DNA from: Microbacterium luticocti DSM 19459
GTDB lineage: Bacteria; Actinomycetota; Actinomycetes; Actinomycetales; Microbacteriaceae
Reading direction: 5' to 3'
Length of the DNA stretch: 64,000 nucleotides
NCBI RefSeq assembly: GCF_000422405.1
Contig: NZ_AULS01000009.1
Span: 1 to 64,000, forward strand
Shown in pieces: positions 46,887-56,544 of the stretch (the first letter of the stretch is position 1; every line of letters starts with the position of its first letter). A model generated the notes under the pieces. The model saw only the letters and a program-made list of their open reading frames with translations. It searched no databases and had not been told where the DNA came from. Made by a program: the position numbers and the translations under genes.

Positions 46887-48230
46887 CTACGGCGCGGTCA
46901 GCTCGACCTGAGGCATCCGGAGCAGACGTGTGGCTTCGCGCAGCGCGCTCGACATCGCGCCGTCGGCATAGCCGAGGCGGGCGCGGCTGGTGTGCTCACC
47001 CGCGAACAGCACGCGCCCGGCGGGCATGGCGAGTATGTCGATGTCGGCGTCGGTGCGGTCCGGCCGGATGTGCGCGTAGCTGCCGCGCGCGAACTCGTCG
47101 TGCAGCCAATCGGTCGCGACCACCTCGACGGGGTCGGGCACCGGCATCCCGCACAGCGCCTCGAGCTGCGCGAGCGCCCAGCCGCGCGGATCGCGCCAGG
47201 CCGAGGCGGTCGCGCTCTGCGCGACGAGGAACATCATCGTCGGCCCGAGGCCGAAATCCCACGCCCAGGCGGATGCCTCGCGCCGGTCGGCCGGCAGCAC
47301 AACGGCGTGACGGATGCCACGGCCGCGCCAGAACGGCTCGTCGAACGCGAGCACCACCTTCTCCATGCTCGAGAACCCGGTGCTCTCGATCGCCCGGCGG
47401 TGGGCGAGCGGCAGCGGCGGAGAGAACTCCACGGCTTTCGCGCGCAGCACGCCCAGCGGAACGGTGACGATCACGTGCGAGCCGTGCTCGGCCCAGCCGT
47501 CGCCGGTGACCTCGACGCCGTCGGCGCTCTGCGCGATGCGGCGGACGGGGGAGCGCAGCCGGATCGCCGGTGCCCCGGCGGCGAGCGGGGCGAGCACGCT
47601 GCGATAGCCGCCGGTGGGCACGTTGTCGACCACATCGCCGACCAGGGCGCTCGTCGAGAACGCCCAGCGCGCCGAGATGTCGTCCAGCGGCGCCGCACCG
47701 TCCTGCTCGATCAGGCCGGCCATGATCTGACGCAGCCGGGGCGCATCGGGGCGGCCGGCCAGGTACTCGTCGAGCACGGCGGCGACCGAACGGTCGGGGC
47801 GTGCGGCTGCGGCATCCATCTCGACCAGCGCCGCGACCGGATCAAGCGCGGCATACGACGCCAGCTCGAGCTCGTCGGCGGTGAGCGGCCGGCGATCGGC
47901 CATGTCGTATCCGGCGAACGCGGATGCCGTCGTGTCGGGCACCCACGGCACTGCCGCGAAATCGACCCAGTCCGAGATGACGTTGCCGCCGGGATGGTGG
48001 ATCCACGAGCCGCCGAGATCGGCGATGCCGGCGCCCACGTCGACGGTGTGCAGGCGGCCGCCGATGCGATCGCGCGCTTCGACGACGACGCAGTCGATGC
48101 CGGCGGTGCGCAGCGCATTGGCCGCGGTCAGGCCGGCGATGCCGGCACCGACGACGATCACCCGCTCGGGTGTGCCGGGCGCGGCGGGCGGGATGGCGGC
48201 ATCGCCGTCGTGGAACGCGCGCGTGGGCAT
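46887..48230 (-). CDS. FAD-dependent amine oxidase family protein
   Basis: 447 aa. An FAD-binding Rossmann motif VIVVGAGIAGLTAANAL is at about residues 24-40, followed by VVEARDRIGGRLHTVD. The C-terminal segment AGRVLFAGEHTSRARLGYAD is typical of monoamine/polyamine oxidases. Substrate unknown. The ATG at 48230 is chosen because TAAGCT plus six bases precede it; a GTG two codons earlier is possible. Confidence 0.88.
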   Translation of the reverse strand: MPTRAFHDGDAAIPPAAPGTPERVIVVGAGIAGLTAANALRTAGIDCVVVEARDRIGGRLHTVDVGAGIADLGGSWIHHPGGNVISDWVDFAAVPWVPDTTASAFAGYDMADRRPLTADELELASYAALDPVAALVEMDAAAARPDRSVAAVLDEYLAGRPDAPRLRQIMAGLIEQDGAAPLDDISARWAFSTSALVGDVVDNVPTGGYRSVLAPLAAGAPAIRLRSPVRRIAQSADGVEVTGDGWAEHGSHVIVTVPLGVLRAKAVEFSPPLPLAHRRAIESTGFSSMEKVVLAFDEPFWRGRGIRHAVVLPADRREASAWAWDFGLGPTMMFLVAQSATASAWRDPRGWALAQLEALCGMPVPDPVEVVATDWLHDEFARGSYAHIRPDRTDADIDILAMPAGRVLFAGEHTSRARLGYADGAMSSALREATRLLRMPQVELTAP

Positions 48231-48236
48231 GCGCAC

Positions 48237-48242
48237 AGCTTA
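48237..48242 (-). promoter_or_regulatory. Probable -10 box of the amine oxidase gene, leaderless
   Basis: TAAGCT on the minus strand is six bases before the ATG at 48230. The same spacing recurs at several other genes of the window. Confidence 0.45.
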
Positions 48243-48379
48243 GGGGCGTCGGCGACGGGCCGGATGCGGGGCGGCAGGGCGTGTGGCTCGGGGCGGGCAT
48301 CCCGCGAGTCGTCGGCTGCCGGCAACCGCTGTGGCCTGCCGAGGACACATCGACACCGGCGCCGCGATGAGTGGGCGGA

Positions 48380-48496
48380 GCGGCCAGATAATCGCAATAT
48401 ATTCTGACTTGACGAATGCATTACCATGCAGGTAACGTACTTTCAGGTCGAGGGATCGACGGTCGATGAGGACATTCGCGGGAGGGTGCGAACGAC
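48380..48496 (+). promoter_or_regulatory. Promoter region of the Liv-type importer operon
   Basis: An AT-rich stretch in otherwise GC-rich DNA. TTGACG (48409-48414) and TAACGT (48433-48438) are 18 bp apart. The dyad TTACC-ATGCA-GGTAA (48421-48435) overlaps the -10 box and could be an operator. The rest of the 260-bp spacer after the amine oxidase gene shows nothing. Confidence 0.5.
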
Positions 48497-49390
48497 ATGA
48501 GCTTCGTTATCAGCGTCCTTGTCGCCGGTCTCGCCATCGGCAGCGTCTACGCGCTGCTCGCGTACGGGTACGCGCTCGTGTTCAAGGCGTCCCATACGAT
48601 CAATCTCGCGCTCGGCGCGTTCATGCTGCTCAGCAGTTACATCGCCCTCGAGCTGGGGGCGACAGGACTGGGGCTGCCGTTCTGGGCGGCGTTCTTCCTG
48701 GCTGCCGCCGCCATCGGGTTGCTGGGGTGGTTGGCGTTCCGGTTCGTCGGGCTGCCTCTTGTGGGGGCGTCTCCCGATGCGCTGGTGGTGGCGACCATCG
48801 GGCTTGACCTGGCGATCCGTTCGCTGATCCAAGCCAACCACAAGTGGGTGCTCACGACGCACGATGTCGGAGCGCCCTGGTCGGCGCCGGTCGGCATCGC
48901 CGGGGTGAGCATCGCGCAGGCTGACCTGTGGATCATCGGGATCACGGCAGCAGTCCTCATCGTTCTCGGCGTGCTGATCAGTCGCACCAGCTTCGGTCTG
49001 CACATGCGCGCCTGTGCCGAGGATCCGGAGGCTGCACAGGCGCAGGGGATCTCGTCCAAGCGGAACCTCGCGCTGGCATGGATCATCGCTGCGGTGCTGG
49101 CGGCGATCGCCGGAGTGCTGGTGGGAGCATCGCCGCGCACCATCGACCCGTCGAACTTCAGCTGGGCGCTCCGCGCCCTGCCGGCCGTCGTTCTGGGTGG
49201 GATGGACTCACTGAAGGGTGCGGTGATCGGTGGTCTGGCCATTGGGCTGATTGAGGCGCTGGCGGCGACCACCCAGGTCGCGTGGCTCGGTGAGGGCTAT
49301 CAGCTCGTGCTGCCCTACGCACTCATGCTCGTTCTGCTGCTGCTGCGCCCTGCCGGCCTCTTCGGAAGTAAGGATCTGGTGCGGGTGTGA
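48497..49390 (+). CDS. Branched-chain amino acid-type ABC permease, LivH family
   Basis: 297 aa, about eight membrane helices. The family pattern (GLAIGSVYALLAYGYALVFK, HTINLALGAFMLL, RACAEDPEAAQAQGI near residue 175, and PAVVLGGMDSLKGAVIGGL) is complete. First gene of a five-gene importer operon. Such importers often carry aromatic acids when linked to aromatic catabolic genes, as here. Confidence 0.93.
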   Translation: MSFVISVLVAGLAIGSVYALLAYGYALVFKASHTINLALGAFMLLSSYIALELGATGLGLPFWAAFFLAAAAIGLLGWLAFRFVGLPLVGASPDALVVATIGLDLAIRSLIQANHKWVLTTHDVGAPWSAPVGIAGVSIAQADLWIIGITAAVLIVLGVLISRTSFGLHMRACAEDPEAAQAQGISSKRNLALAWIIAAVLAAIAGVLVGASPRTIDPSNFSWALRALPAVVLGGMDSLKGAVIGGLAIGLIEALAATTQVAWLGEGYQLVLPYALMLVLLLLRPAGLFGSKDLVRV

Positions 49391-50463
49391 ATCGAGCAAC
49401 ACGCGTGTTCAAACCGATCGCCAACCACAACGGCATGCTGCTCGTGTGCGCGCTTGCGCTTGCCGTCGTCTTGGCCGTCGCCGGCGCATCCATCCTCACC
49501 GCCGTCACCACGGCGATGGTCTTCGGAATCGCCGCCATCGGACTTTCCATCCTGGGTGGGCCGCTGAAGATCGTCAACATCGGTGCTTCCGCCTTCATCG
49601 GCGTCGGAGCGTTCACGACGGCGTATTTCAACAATGTCGCCCGTCTCGACCTCTCGCTGTCGCTGCTGTTGTCCGCGGGTGCGTGCATGGCGGTCGGGCT
49701 GATCGTCGCGCCGATCGCGAGTCGTCTCACGGGCATCTACATGGCCATCATCACGGTGGGCCTGGCATTCCTCGCTCAACACATCTTCCGCATCGCCACC
49801 CCCTGGACGGGGGGAACGGCAGGCGTGCAACTGCGGTCGGTGTCGCTGTTCGGCCTCGAACTGATGCGTCCGCTGCGCATCGGAGTCGTGACCCTCTCAT
49901 CCACGCAGCTGTTCTTCATCGTGACCGCCGTCGTGCTGCTGCTCGTCGCCTGGTCGGCCGTCAACATCCTTCAGTCGCGCACCGGGCGCGCCTGGCGCAC
50001 CATTGGAGAGTCGCCGCTGATGGCGCGCTCGTTCGGCATCCATCCCGAGCTCTACCGCTCGGTCGCCATCATCTACTCCAGCGCGCTGGCCGGACTGGCG
50101 GGCGGACTCCTCGCCGTGACCACCTCGTACGTGTCATGGGAGCAGTTCGACCTGCTGATGTCGGTGAACCTGCTCGCCGTCGCGGTGCTCGGCGGCTTGG
50201 GCTCGGTGTACGCGGTCGTGGTCGCGACGACCATTCTGTACGTCCTCCCCAAGATCGTCGACCTGTTCGCCGAATGGATCCCGTTCGTGTCGCAGGGCCC
50301 GTCGAGCGACGGCCTGTCACCCGAACAGCTGACCTCGGTGATCTACGGGTTCGCGCTGGTCCTGGTCATGATCGTGGAACCCGGCGGCTTCGCCGGCCTC
50401 GTCCGCCGCGCGACTCGCGCTCTCGCCCGTCACCAGACCGTCCCGGAAAGGACCATGCAATGA
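49387..50463 (+). CDS. Branched-chain amino acid-type ABC permease, LivM family
   Basis: 358 aa from a GTG that overlaps the LivH-type stop. Multi-pass membrane protein with the LivM features AAIGLSILGGPLKIVNIGAS and the EAA-like RAWRTIGESPLMARSFGI loop. Pairs with the LivH-type protein to form the channel. It overlaps the binding-protein gene by 4 bp. Confidence 0.93.
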   Translation: MNRATRVFKPIANHNGMLLVCALALAVVLAVAGASILTAVTTAMVFGIAAIGLSILGGPLKIVNIGASAFIGVGAFTTAYFNNVARLDLSLSLLLSAGACMAVGLIVAPIASRLTGIYMAIITVGLAFLAQHIFRIATPWTGGTAGVQLRSVSLFGLELMRPLRIGVVTLSSTQLFFIVTAVVLLLVAWSAVNILQSRTGRAWRTIGESPLMARSFGIHPELYRSVAIIYSSALAGLAGGLLAVTTSYVSWEQFDLLMSVNLLAVAVLGGLGSVYAVVVATTILYVLPKIVDLFAEWIPFVSQGPSSDGLSPEQLTSVIYGFALVLVMIVEPGGFAGLVRRATRALARHQTVPERTMQ

Positions 50464-51749
50464 ACCCCACGAAGACCGTGAAGCTCGCCGCACTCGTGGG
50501 CGTCGCTGCACTTCTCCTCACCGCGTGCGGTAGCGTCACCGACGTCGACGCCGGCCCTGCAGGCGGCGAATCGACGTCGGCAGAATGCGCGAGCACCGTC
50601 GGAATCTCCGACAGCGAGATCAAGCTCGGCGTGCTGTCCGACCTGTCCGGCCCCCTCGCCGCGGGAGGCGTGCCCTTTGCGCAAGGTGCGCAGGCGTACA
50701 TCGACTGGGCGAACGACAACCTGACCGAACAGCTGGGCGGCCGCAAGCTGAGCGTGACGGTCAAAGACACCCAATACGACCCGCAGAAGGCCATCTCGGC
50801 CTACCGTGAGCTCAACTCGGAGGTCGCCGGCATCCCGCTCAGCTTCGGAGGTCTGACCACCGGCGCCATCGCCGAGCAGGCCCAGTCGGATTGCCTGTTG
50901 GTCGTCGCCAACCCGGGCAGCCGCCAGGACGCCCGTCCCGGCGTCTACTACACGGGTGCCACATACGACGTCAGCGTGATCAACCTCATGGACTACTACG
51001 TCAACGAGCTCGGCCACAAGGACTTCAAGATCGGCATCATCTACCAGGTCGGCGGGTATGGCGAAGGAGCGCTCGCCGCGCTGAAGTGGGGTGCCTCCCA
51101 GCTCGGATACGACGTCGTGGCCGCTCAGTCGTTCGCGCCGACGGACAAAGACTTCAGCGGCCAACTCGCCGCCATCCGGAAGGCCGCCCCCGACGTGGTG
51201 CTGATGGCCTCGTCCGGAGCGTCGACATTCAGCATCTTCGGGGCCGCCGAGGCAGCCGGTGCGGACTGGGAATGGCTCGGTCTTCAGCCCACCTTCATCC
51301 CCGCCGTGTTCTCGCTGCCCATCGGTGATGCGTTCCAGCAGAAGGTCACCATGGTCTATGGGGGACCGGTGCTCTCGCAGAGCGGAGCGAACCTCACAGC
51401 AGCGGCCGATCAGCTGAAGAAGGACTTCCCCGACCAGGTTGAGAATCCGCCGGCACTTCTGGGCTGGCAGGCGGCCTACCTCTTCACCAACGCGATGATC
51501 GATGCGATCAAGAGCGACCACCTGACCCGTGGCGGCATCCGTGACGCGATCGCCTCGCTCAGCATCGACCCGCAGGGCCTCGGACCCGCGAAGTACGCAT
51601 TCGACCCGTCCAGCGCGATCCCCACCGAGCCGGATCAGGCCGATCTGATCGTGAAGGCCGACGCCGACACGCTCGGTGGGCTGAAGGTGGTCCAGGACTG
51701 GACGCAGTCACCCCTGGTCGACAAGTACAACGCCGAAGCGAAGCGCTGA
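50460..51749 (+). CDS. Liv-type substrate-binding lipoprotein
   Basis: 429 aa from the ATG at 50460 (ATGA overlap), with GGAAAGGA upstream. The lipobox LLLTAC gives the lipidated Cys near residue 22. Periplasmic-binding family 6 features: IKLGVLSDLSGPLAAGG, VVANPGSRQDARPGVYYTGA, GYGEGALAALKWGASQLGYD. Ligand probably an aromatic or acyl acid by context. Confidence 0.93.
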   Translation: MNPTKTVKLAALVGVAALLLTACGSVTDVDAGPAGGESTSAECASTVGISDSEIKLGVLSDLSGPLAAGGVPFAQGAQAYIDWANDNLTEQLGGRKLSVTVKDTQYDPQKAISAYRELNSEVAGIPLSFGGLTTGAIAEQAQSDCLLVVANPGSRQDARPGVYYTGATYDVSVINLMDYYVNELGHKDFKIGIIYQVGGYGEGALAALKWGASQLGYDVVAAQSFAPTDKDFSGQLAAIRKAAPDVVLMASSGASTFSIFGAAEAAGADWEWLGLQPTFIPAVFSLPIGDAFQQKVTMVYGGPVLSQSGANLTAAADQLKKDFPDQVENPPALLGWQAAYLFTNAMIDAIKSDHLTRGGIRDAIASLSIDPQGLGPAKYAFDPSSAIPTEPDQADLIVKADADTLGGLKVVQDWTQSPLVDKYNAEAKR

Positions 51750-51755
51750 CCCACC

Positions 51756-52559
51756 ATGAGCGAGTCGGCATTGGTCGTCGATGACATCTCGGTCAGATAC
51801 GGGACGTCGATCCGCGCATTGGACGATGTGTCGCTGCGCGTTCGGTCCGGGCAGGCGGTCGCACTGCTCGGGCCGAACGGCGCGGGAAAGACGAGCCTGT
51901 TGCGCGCCGTCACCGGCCTGCTCCCGATCCACCGGGGTCGCCTCATCCGTGGTGCGATCACGGTCTTCGGGCGAACCGTGGTGGGCAAGCCGACGCAGGT
52001 CGTGCGCTCGGGACTGGCCCAGGTGATGGAGGGCCGGAGGCTCTTCACGAAGCTCTCGGTCCTGGAGAACATCGCCACCGGCGCCGCCACGCTTGCCCGC
52101 AGCGAGCGCAAGTCCGCGATCTCGAACGCGATCGCGCACTTTCCGATGCTCGCCGAGCGCCTGTCGACGCCGGTGGGGCTTCTCTCGGGCGGCCAGCAGC
52201 AGATGGTGGCGATCGCACGCGCGGTCGCCAGCAAACCCAAGCTGCTCGTGCTCGACGAGCCGAGCCTAGGCCTCGCTCCGGTCGCCATCGACGGGGTGAA
52301 GGCCGTGCTTGCGGGACTGCGCGAAGAGGGTCTGTCGATGCTGCTCGTCGAGCAGAACGCCGCGGTCGCCGTCGAGATCACCGACTACATGTACGTGCTG
52401 CAGAGGGGACGGATCCGCGCGGAGGGGGAGTCGCGCCAAATCGCGGACAGCGGCATCCTCACCGACCTCTACTTCGCACAGCGTGAAGAAGACCTGCTGA
52501 AGGCCGGCACCACCCCCGCGACGGCGCACGACGGAAAGAGGCTGCCATGGATGCAATGA
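51756..52559 (+). CDS. ABC transporter ATPase, LivF family
   Basis: 267 aa. Walker A GPNGAGKTSLLRAV, signature LLSGGQQQMVAIARAVA, Walker B LLVLDEPSLGLAP and the LivF-type VEQNAAVAVEITDYMYVL are present. It energises uptake together with the LivG-type protein encoded next. Starts 6 nt after the binding-protein gene and overlaps the next gene by 13 bp. Confidence 0.93.
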   Translation: MSESALVVDDISVRYGTSIRALDDVSLRVRSGQAVALLGPNGAGKTSLLRAVTGLLPIHRGRLIRGAITVFGRTVVGKPTQVVRSGLAQVMEGRRLFTKLSVLENIATGAATLARSERKSAISNAIAHFPMLAERLSTPVGLLSGGQQQMVAIARAVASKPKLLVLDEPSLGLAPVAIDGVKAVLAGLREEGLSMLLVEQNAAVAVEITDYMYVLQRGRIRAEGESRQIADSGILTDLYFAQREEDLLKAGTTPATAHDGKRLPWMQ

Positions 52560-53344
52560 CCGCCGTCGGCCTCGACATCGACGGCGTCTGTCTCTCGTTC
52601 GGCGGAAACCGGGTCCTCAAGGATGTCTCGTTCTCGGTCGGTGCCGGCAGCATCACCGCCATCATCGGGCCGAACGGTGCGGGCAAGTCATCGTTGCTGA
52701 ACGTGATCACCGGCGTGTACACGCCGGATGCCGGCGATGTCACCATCCGGGGACGGTCCGCAGAGGTGGATGTCCTGGCACTGAAGCCCTACGAGCTGCT
52801 GCGTCACGGGGTCGCGCGCACGTTCCAGAATCTCGAGCTCGTCGCGCACATGACCGTGCTCGAGAACGTGCTCGTCGGACGACACCTGCGTTTTCGGGCC
52901 GCGCAGATCCGATCGATGCTCCGCACCCCCGGAGCGATGCGAGAAGAGCGGGCGCACCGCCGGGTGTGCCTGGACACACTCGACTTTCTCGGCATCGGCG
53001 ATGTCGCGCACCAGGAAGTACACGGACTGCCGTACGGGGTTCAGAAGCGGGTGGAACTCGCCCGGGCGCTGGTCACCGATCCACGTCTGCTCCTCCTCGA
53101 CGAGCCGGTCGCGGGCCTCAACGACGAAGAGACGGCTGAGATGGCTGACACGATGCGGCTCATCCGCGACACCGGCACCTGCACTCAAGTCATCATCGAG
53201 CACGACATGAAGCTGATCATGTCCGTGGCAGATCAGATCGTCGTGCTGGACTTCGGCACGCTGCTCACACAGGGCACACCTGCGCAGGTCAGCACCCATC
53301 CCGAGGTGATTGAGGCGTACCTCGGCTCTCAGGCCTCGCCGTGA
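52547..53344 (+). CDS. ABC transporter ATPase, LivG family
   Basis: 265 aa. Walker A GPNGAGKSSLLNVI, a LivG-type signature GLPYGVQKRVELARALV, and Walker B LLLLDEPVAGLN. The ATG at 52547 follows AAAGAGG by 5 nt; an in-frame ATG at 52556 is possible. Its 3' end overlaps the convergent regulator gene by 16 bp. Confidence 0.93.
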   Translation: MDAMTAVGLDIDGVCLSFGGNRVLKDVSFSVGAGSITAIIGPNGAGKSSLLNVITGVYTPDAGDVTIRGRSAEVDVLALKPYELLRHGVARTFQNLELVAHMTVLENVLVGRHLRFRAAQIRSMLRTPGAMREERAHRRVCLDTLDFLGIGDVAHQEVHGLPYGVQKRVELARALVTDPRLLLLDEPVAGLNDEETAEMADTMRLIRDTGTCTQVIIEHDMKLIMSVADQIVVLDFGTLLTQGTPAQVSTHPEVIEAYLGSQASP

Positions 53345-54015
53345 CGCGTCGCATGCTGCGTCACGGCGGCGTCGCGCATCTGTGCCAGCGTCGCTTCGTA
53401 GTGCTCGCGAAGCAGGCGACTGGCGCGCGGTGCGTCGCGGTCGAGCACCGCGGCGAGGATCTCCCGATGCTCGGCACCCACATCCCTTCGCGATTCGGTG
53501 GGCGCGGACCATCGCCGGTAGAGCATCGTGGAGTCACGCAGGCTCGAGGCCACCTCGCACAGTTTGTCGACCTCGCACGCGCTCAGAAGAGCAGCGTGAA
53601 ACGCGCGGTGGGCGTTCTGCCATTCCAGACTGAGGCCGGCTTCACCGGGACCATGGGTGGGCGTGCGCTCGAGTTGGTGATGGATGGCGATCAGCTGCGA
53701 CTCCCACGCGATGTCGCCGCGTTCCACGGCCAGGGTGATCGCGATGTCTTCGGTGCGGCAGCGCAGCTCGGTGATCCACTTGAGCTCGTCGAACGACAGA
53801 TCGGTGACGAAGAAGCCGCGGTTCGGCCGGACGGCGAGCAGTCCTTCGCCTGCCAGGTGGGTCAGGGATTCCCGCACGATGGTCGTGCTCCATCCCGTCT
53901 CGGCTGCCAGGGCCGCCGGCTGCAGGCGGGTGCCCGGCGGCCACTCGCCATCAAGGATCCGGTTGCGCAGCTCTTCCCGGGCCCTGACGCCGCGGTTCGA
54001 CGTTTCGCTCTTCAT
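53329..54015 (-). CDS. GntR-family regulator, FCD subfamily
   Basis: 228 aa from the ATG at 54015. The N-terminal winged helix reads REELRNRILDGEWPPGTRL and ETGWSTTIVRESLTHLAGEG; the FCD ligand domain follows with metal-binding Asp/His positions (WQNAHRAFHAALLSACEVD, EHREILAAVLDRD). It probably senses an acid intermediate. It is divergent from the FAH-family gene. TATACT lies seven bases before the ATG, so the mRNA is probably leaderless. Confidence 0.92.
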   Translation of the reverse strand: MKSETSNRGVRAREELRNRILDGEWPPGTRLQPAALAAETGWSTTIVRESLTHLAGEGLLAVRPNRGFFVTDLSFDELKWITELRCRTEDIAITLAVERGDIAWESQLIAIHHQLERTPTHGPGEAGLSLEWQNAHRAFHAALLSACEVDKLCEVASSLRDSTMLYRRWSAPTESRRDVGAEHREILAAVLDRDAPRASRLLREHYEATLAQMRDAAVTQHATRHGEA

Positions 54016-54022
54016 AACAAGT

Positions 54023-54028
54023 AGTATA
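54023..54028 (-). promoter_or_regulatory. Probable -10 box of the FCD regulator
   Basis: TATACT (minus strand) ends seven bases before the ATG. The dyad at 54027-54042 abuts it, which suggests autorepression. Confidence 0.5.
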
Positions 54029-54042
54029 TCAAACGCTTGATA
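54027..54042. promoter_or_regulatory. Operator-like dyad of the FCD regulator
   Basis: TATCAAACGCTTGATA matches its own complement at seven of eight base pairs. It lies in the 73-bp spacer between the regulator and the catabolic operon. On the plus strand it contains TTGATA, a possible -35 with TAAAAT (54058-54063) after 15 bp. Confidence 0.6.
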
Positions 54043-54088
54043 GTGCATTTTGAGTGCTAAAATGTAGTATGGCCACGATTGGAGAAGC

Positions 54089-54931
54089 ATGAAATACGCC
54101 ACGTTCACGATCCCCTCGGGTGTGCAGACCTGGGGCGCCCTCGCCGGGGACGAACTGCGGGTGCTCGGGCCGGCGGGTGCCGGGGTTGCGCCTTCGCTGC
54201 GCGCCGCCATCGAGCAGGGTCTTCTGGGCTCCATCCCCGACGACGCGCCCAACGTGCGTGTGGACGAGGTGGACTTCGACCCGACGATCCCGAATCCTGA
54301 CAAGATCATCTGTGTCGGCGCGAACTACCGAGATCATCAGGCCGAAGCCGGGATCAAGCCGACCTGGCCGCCGCTGTTCACTCGCTTCGCGGAGTCGCAG
54401 ATCGGTCACAAGGTCGACGCTCGGCTGCCTGAGAACACCACGATGTTCGACTACGAGGGGGAGCTGGCCGTCGTGATCAAGAAGACGGGAAAGCACATCC
54501 CGGCATCAGAGGCGTGGGACCACATCGTCGGTGTCACACCGTACAACGACTTCAGCGTCAGGGACTGGCAACGGCACAGCACCCAGTGGACCGCGGGCAA
54601 GAACTTCGATGCGACCGGAGCGATGGGGCCGTACATGGTGGACATTGAGGACATCGAGGACATCGACGCCATCACGCTCGAGACCCGCGTCAACGGCGAG
54701 GTGCGGCAGAGCGCCGTGCTGGGCGACCTCGTCTTCTCGATTCCCGAGATCATCGAATACGTCTCGCGGTTCACCACCCTGCGCCCCGGTGACGTCATCG
54801 TCACCGGCACCCCGGGCGGTGTCGGCCTATTCATGGACCCGCCTGCATTGCTCGCTGTCGGCGATGTCGTGGAGGTCGAACTGGGCGGGATCGGGCTCCT
54901 CTGCAACACGGTTGCGAAAGCCGACGAATGA
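54089..54931 (+). CDS. Fumarylacetoacetate hydrolase (FAH)-family protein
   Basis: 280 aa; FAH fold from about residue 70 (DKIICVGANYRDHQAEAG). Metal ligands are in FDYEGELAVVIKKTGKHI, with TGTPGGVGLFMDP near the end. Members hydrate or hydrolyse 2-keto acids from meta-cleavage, homoprotocatechuate or gentisate pathways. First gene after the regulator; GGAGAAGC precedes the ATG. The exact reaction is not clear. Confidence 0.88.
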   Translation: MKYATFTIPSGVQTWGALAGDELRVLGPAGAGVAPSLRAAIEQGLLGSIPDDAPNVRVDEVDFDPTIPNPDKIICVGANYRDHQAEAGIKPTWPPLFTRFAESQIGHKVDARLPENTTMFDYEGELAVVIKKTGKHIPASEAWDHIVGVTPYNDFSVRDWQRHSTQWTAGKNFDATGAMGPYMVDIEDIEDIDAITLETRVNGEVRQSAVLGDLVFSIPEIIEYVSRFTTLRPGDVIVTGTPGGVGLFMDPPALLAVGDVVEVELGGIGLLCNTVAKADE

Positions 54932-56544
54932 TGGCGACCGATCGAGACGTCGACGTCGACGTCGCCGTCGCCGTCGTCGGCGCGGGACCGACCGGCCTGG
55001 TGCTGGCGATCCTGCTGCACCAGTACGGTGTGCGCACGCTGATCGTCGAGCGCAACCACTCCACGTACGACGAGCCGCGGGCCGTCGGAATCTCCGGCGA
55101 GTCGCTGCGCATCTGTCAGCAGCTCGGGATACTGGACCGTCTGGTCCCGGAGCTGCGGATGGATGTCGGACACCGGTATTTCGGTGTCGATGAGCGTGTT
55201 CTGACCGAAATCCTGCCGCAACCCACTCCCGATGGCTTCCCGGCAAAGTCGGTGTTCGATCAGCCCCAGTTGGAGCAGTTGCTCGCTGCGCGCGCACAAG
55301 AACTCGGTATCGACATCAGATTCGGCACCGAGGCGACGTTGCGCGATCAAGACGCCCACGGCGTTCGCCTGGCGCTGGCGGGCCCAGGTGGCGACGAGCT
55401 CATTCGTGCGTCATGGGTCGTCGGCTGCGACGGCGGTCGCAGCGGCATCAGAAAGGCCCTCGGCATCTCGCTCGACGGCAGCACGCAGAAGGAACGCTGG
55501 GTGTGCTACGACGTCGTCGACGATCCGCACGACGAGCAGTTCGCCGAGCTTCACTGCAATGGTGTGCGGCCGGTCGTCGTCGCCCCGGGTGTACACGGCC
55601 GCTGCCGCTACGAGGTCATGCTGCACGAAGGCGAAGACGACGAGCGATTCCTCGAGTTCGCCACGATCAAGGCTCTGCTCGCGCCGTTCCGTGATCTGAA
55701 GCAAGACCAGGTCCGCCGTGCCCGCGTGTACGTGGCGCAGCAGCGCATCGCCCGACATCTGCGCGTGGCGCGCGTGCTGCTCAGCGGCGACGCCTACCAC
55801 CTCATGCCGCCGTTCGCAGGGCAAGGGCTCAACTCCGGGCTGCGCGACTCCGCGAACCTCGCGTGGAAGCTCGCGGCGGTCGTGACGGGGGCAGCCGATG
55901 AGAGCCTGCTCGACACGTATGAGGTGGAGCGCCGTCGACACGTGAAGCAGATGATCGCCACATCCGTGCGCATCGGCAAGGTCGTCATGGTGGTCAACCC
56001 GACCGTCGCACGACTCCGCGACATCGCATTGCGATCACTCAAGATCGTTCCGCCACTGTGGATCTGGGTCACGCAGATGAGGTTCATGAAACCACCGCGG
56101 CTGATCGAGGGATGCGTGGTAGCCACCACGACAGCCAGACGCCCGCCCTACGCCGGAATGCTCGGCCTTCCTGTCTCGCAGTACGCGCTCGCCAGCCCCG
56201 ACGCGCGCTTCGACGATGCGCTGAGCGTCGGGTGGTCGCTGCTGGAGATCAGCAGCGCGGCGCGTGTCGACGTGCCACCGACGATCACCGACCTCGTGCA
56301 CATGCTCGGCGCGACGTATCTGCGGTTGCGCGCTGAGACCTCGCGTGCGGTGCACGACGGGGACATCGTCGTCTCCGATCCGCTGCCGCCGGTGCCGGCG
56401 GGCGAAGTCGCGGTTTGGGTCCTCGTTCGCCCGGACCGCTTCGTCGCGGCGGTGTTCACCGCCGCAGAGGCGGAAGCAGTCAGCAAGAAGATCGGCACAT
56501 GGTTCGTCGACGATGAACAGGAGCGTGGTCAGCATGCAGCGTGA
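54928..56544 (+). CDS. FAD-dependent aromatic hydroxylase, MhpA/PheA type
   Basis: 538 aa. FAD motifs are all present: VAVVGAGPTGLVLAILL near residue 14, the DG motif VVGCDGGRSGIRKAL, and the GD motif VLLSGDAYHLMPPFAGQGLN. It belongs to the flavin monooxygenases that hydroxylate phenolic rings with NAD(P)H and O2. Its product could feed the extradiol dioxygenase two genes downstream. The start overlaps the FAH stop; the end overlaps the thiolase start by 11 bp. Confidence 0.9.
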   Translation: MMATDRDVDVDVAVAVVGAGPTGLVLAILLHQYGVRTLIVERNHSTYDEPRAVGISGESLRICQQLGILDRLVPELRMDVGHRYFGVDERVLTEILPQPTPDGFPAKSVFDQPQLEQLLAARAQELGIDIRFGTEATLRDQDAHGVRLALAGPGGDELIRASWVVGCDGGRSGIRKALGISLDGSTQKERWVCYDVVDDPHDEQFAELHCNGVRPVVVAPGVHGRCRYEVMLHEGEDDERFLEFATIKALLAPFRDLKQDQVRRARVYVAQQRIARHLRVARVLLSGDAYHLMPPFAGQGLNSGLRDSANLAWKLAAVVTGAADESLLDTYEVERRRHVKQMIATSVRIGKVVMVVNPTVARLRDIALRSLKIVPPLWIWVTQMRFMKPPRLIEGCVVATTTARRPPYAGMLGLPVSQYALASPDARFDDALSVGWSLLEISSAARVDVPPTITDLVHMLGATYLRLRAETSRAVHDGDIVVSDPLPPVPAGEVAVWVLVRPDRFVAAVFTAAEAEAVSKKIGTWFVDDEQERGQHAA

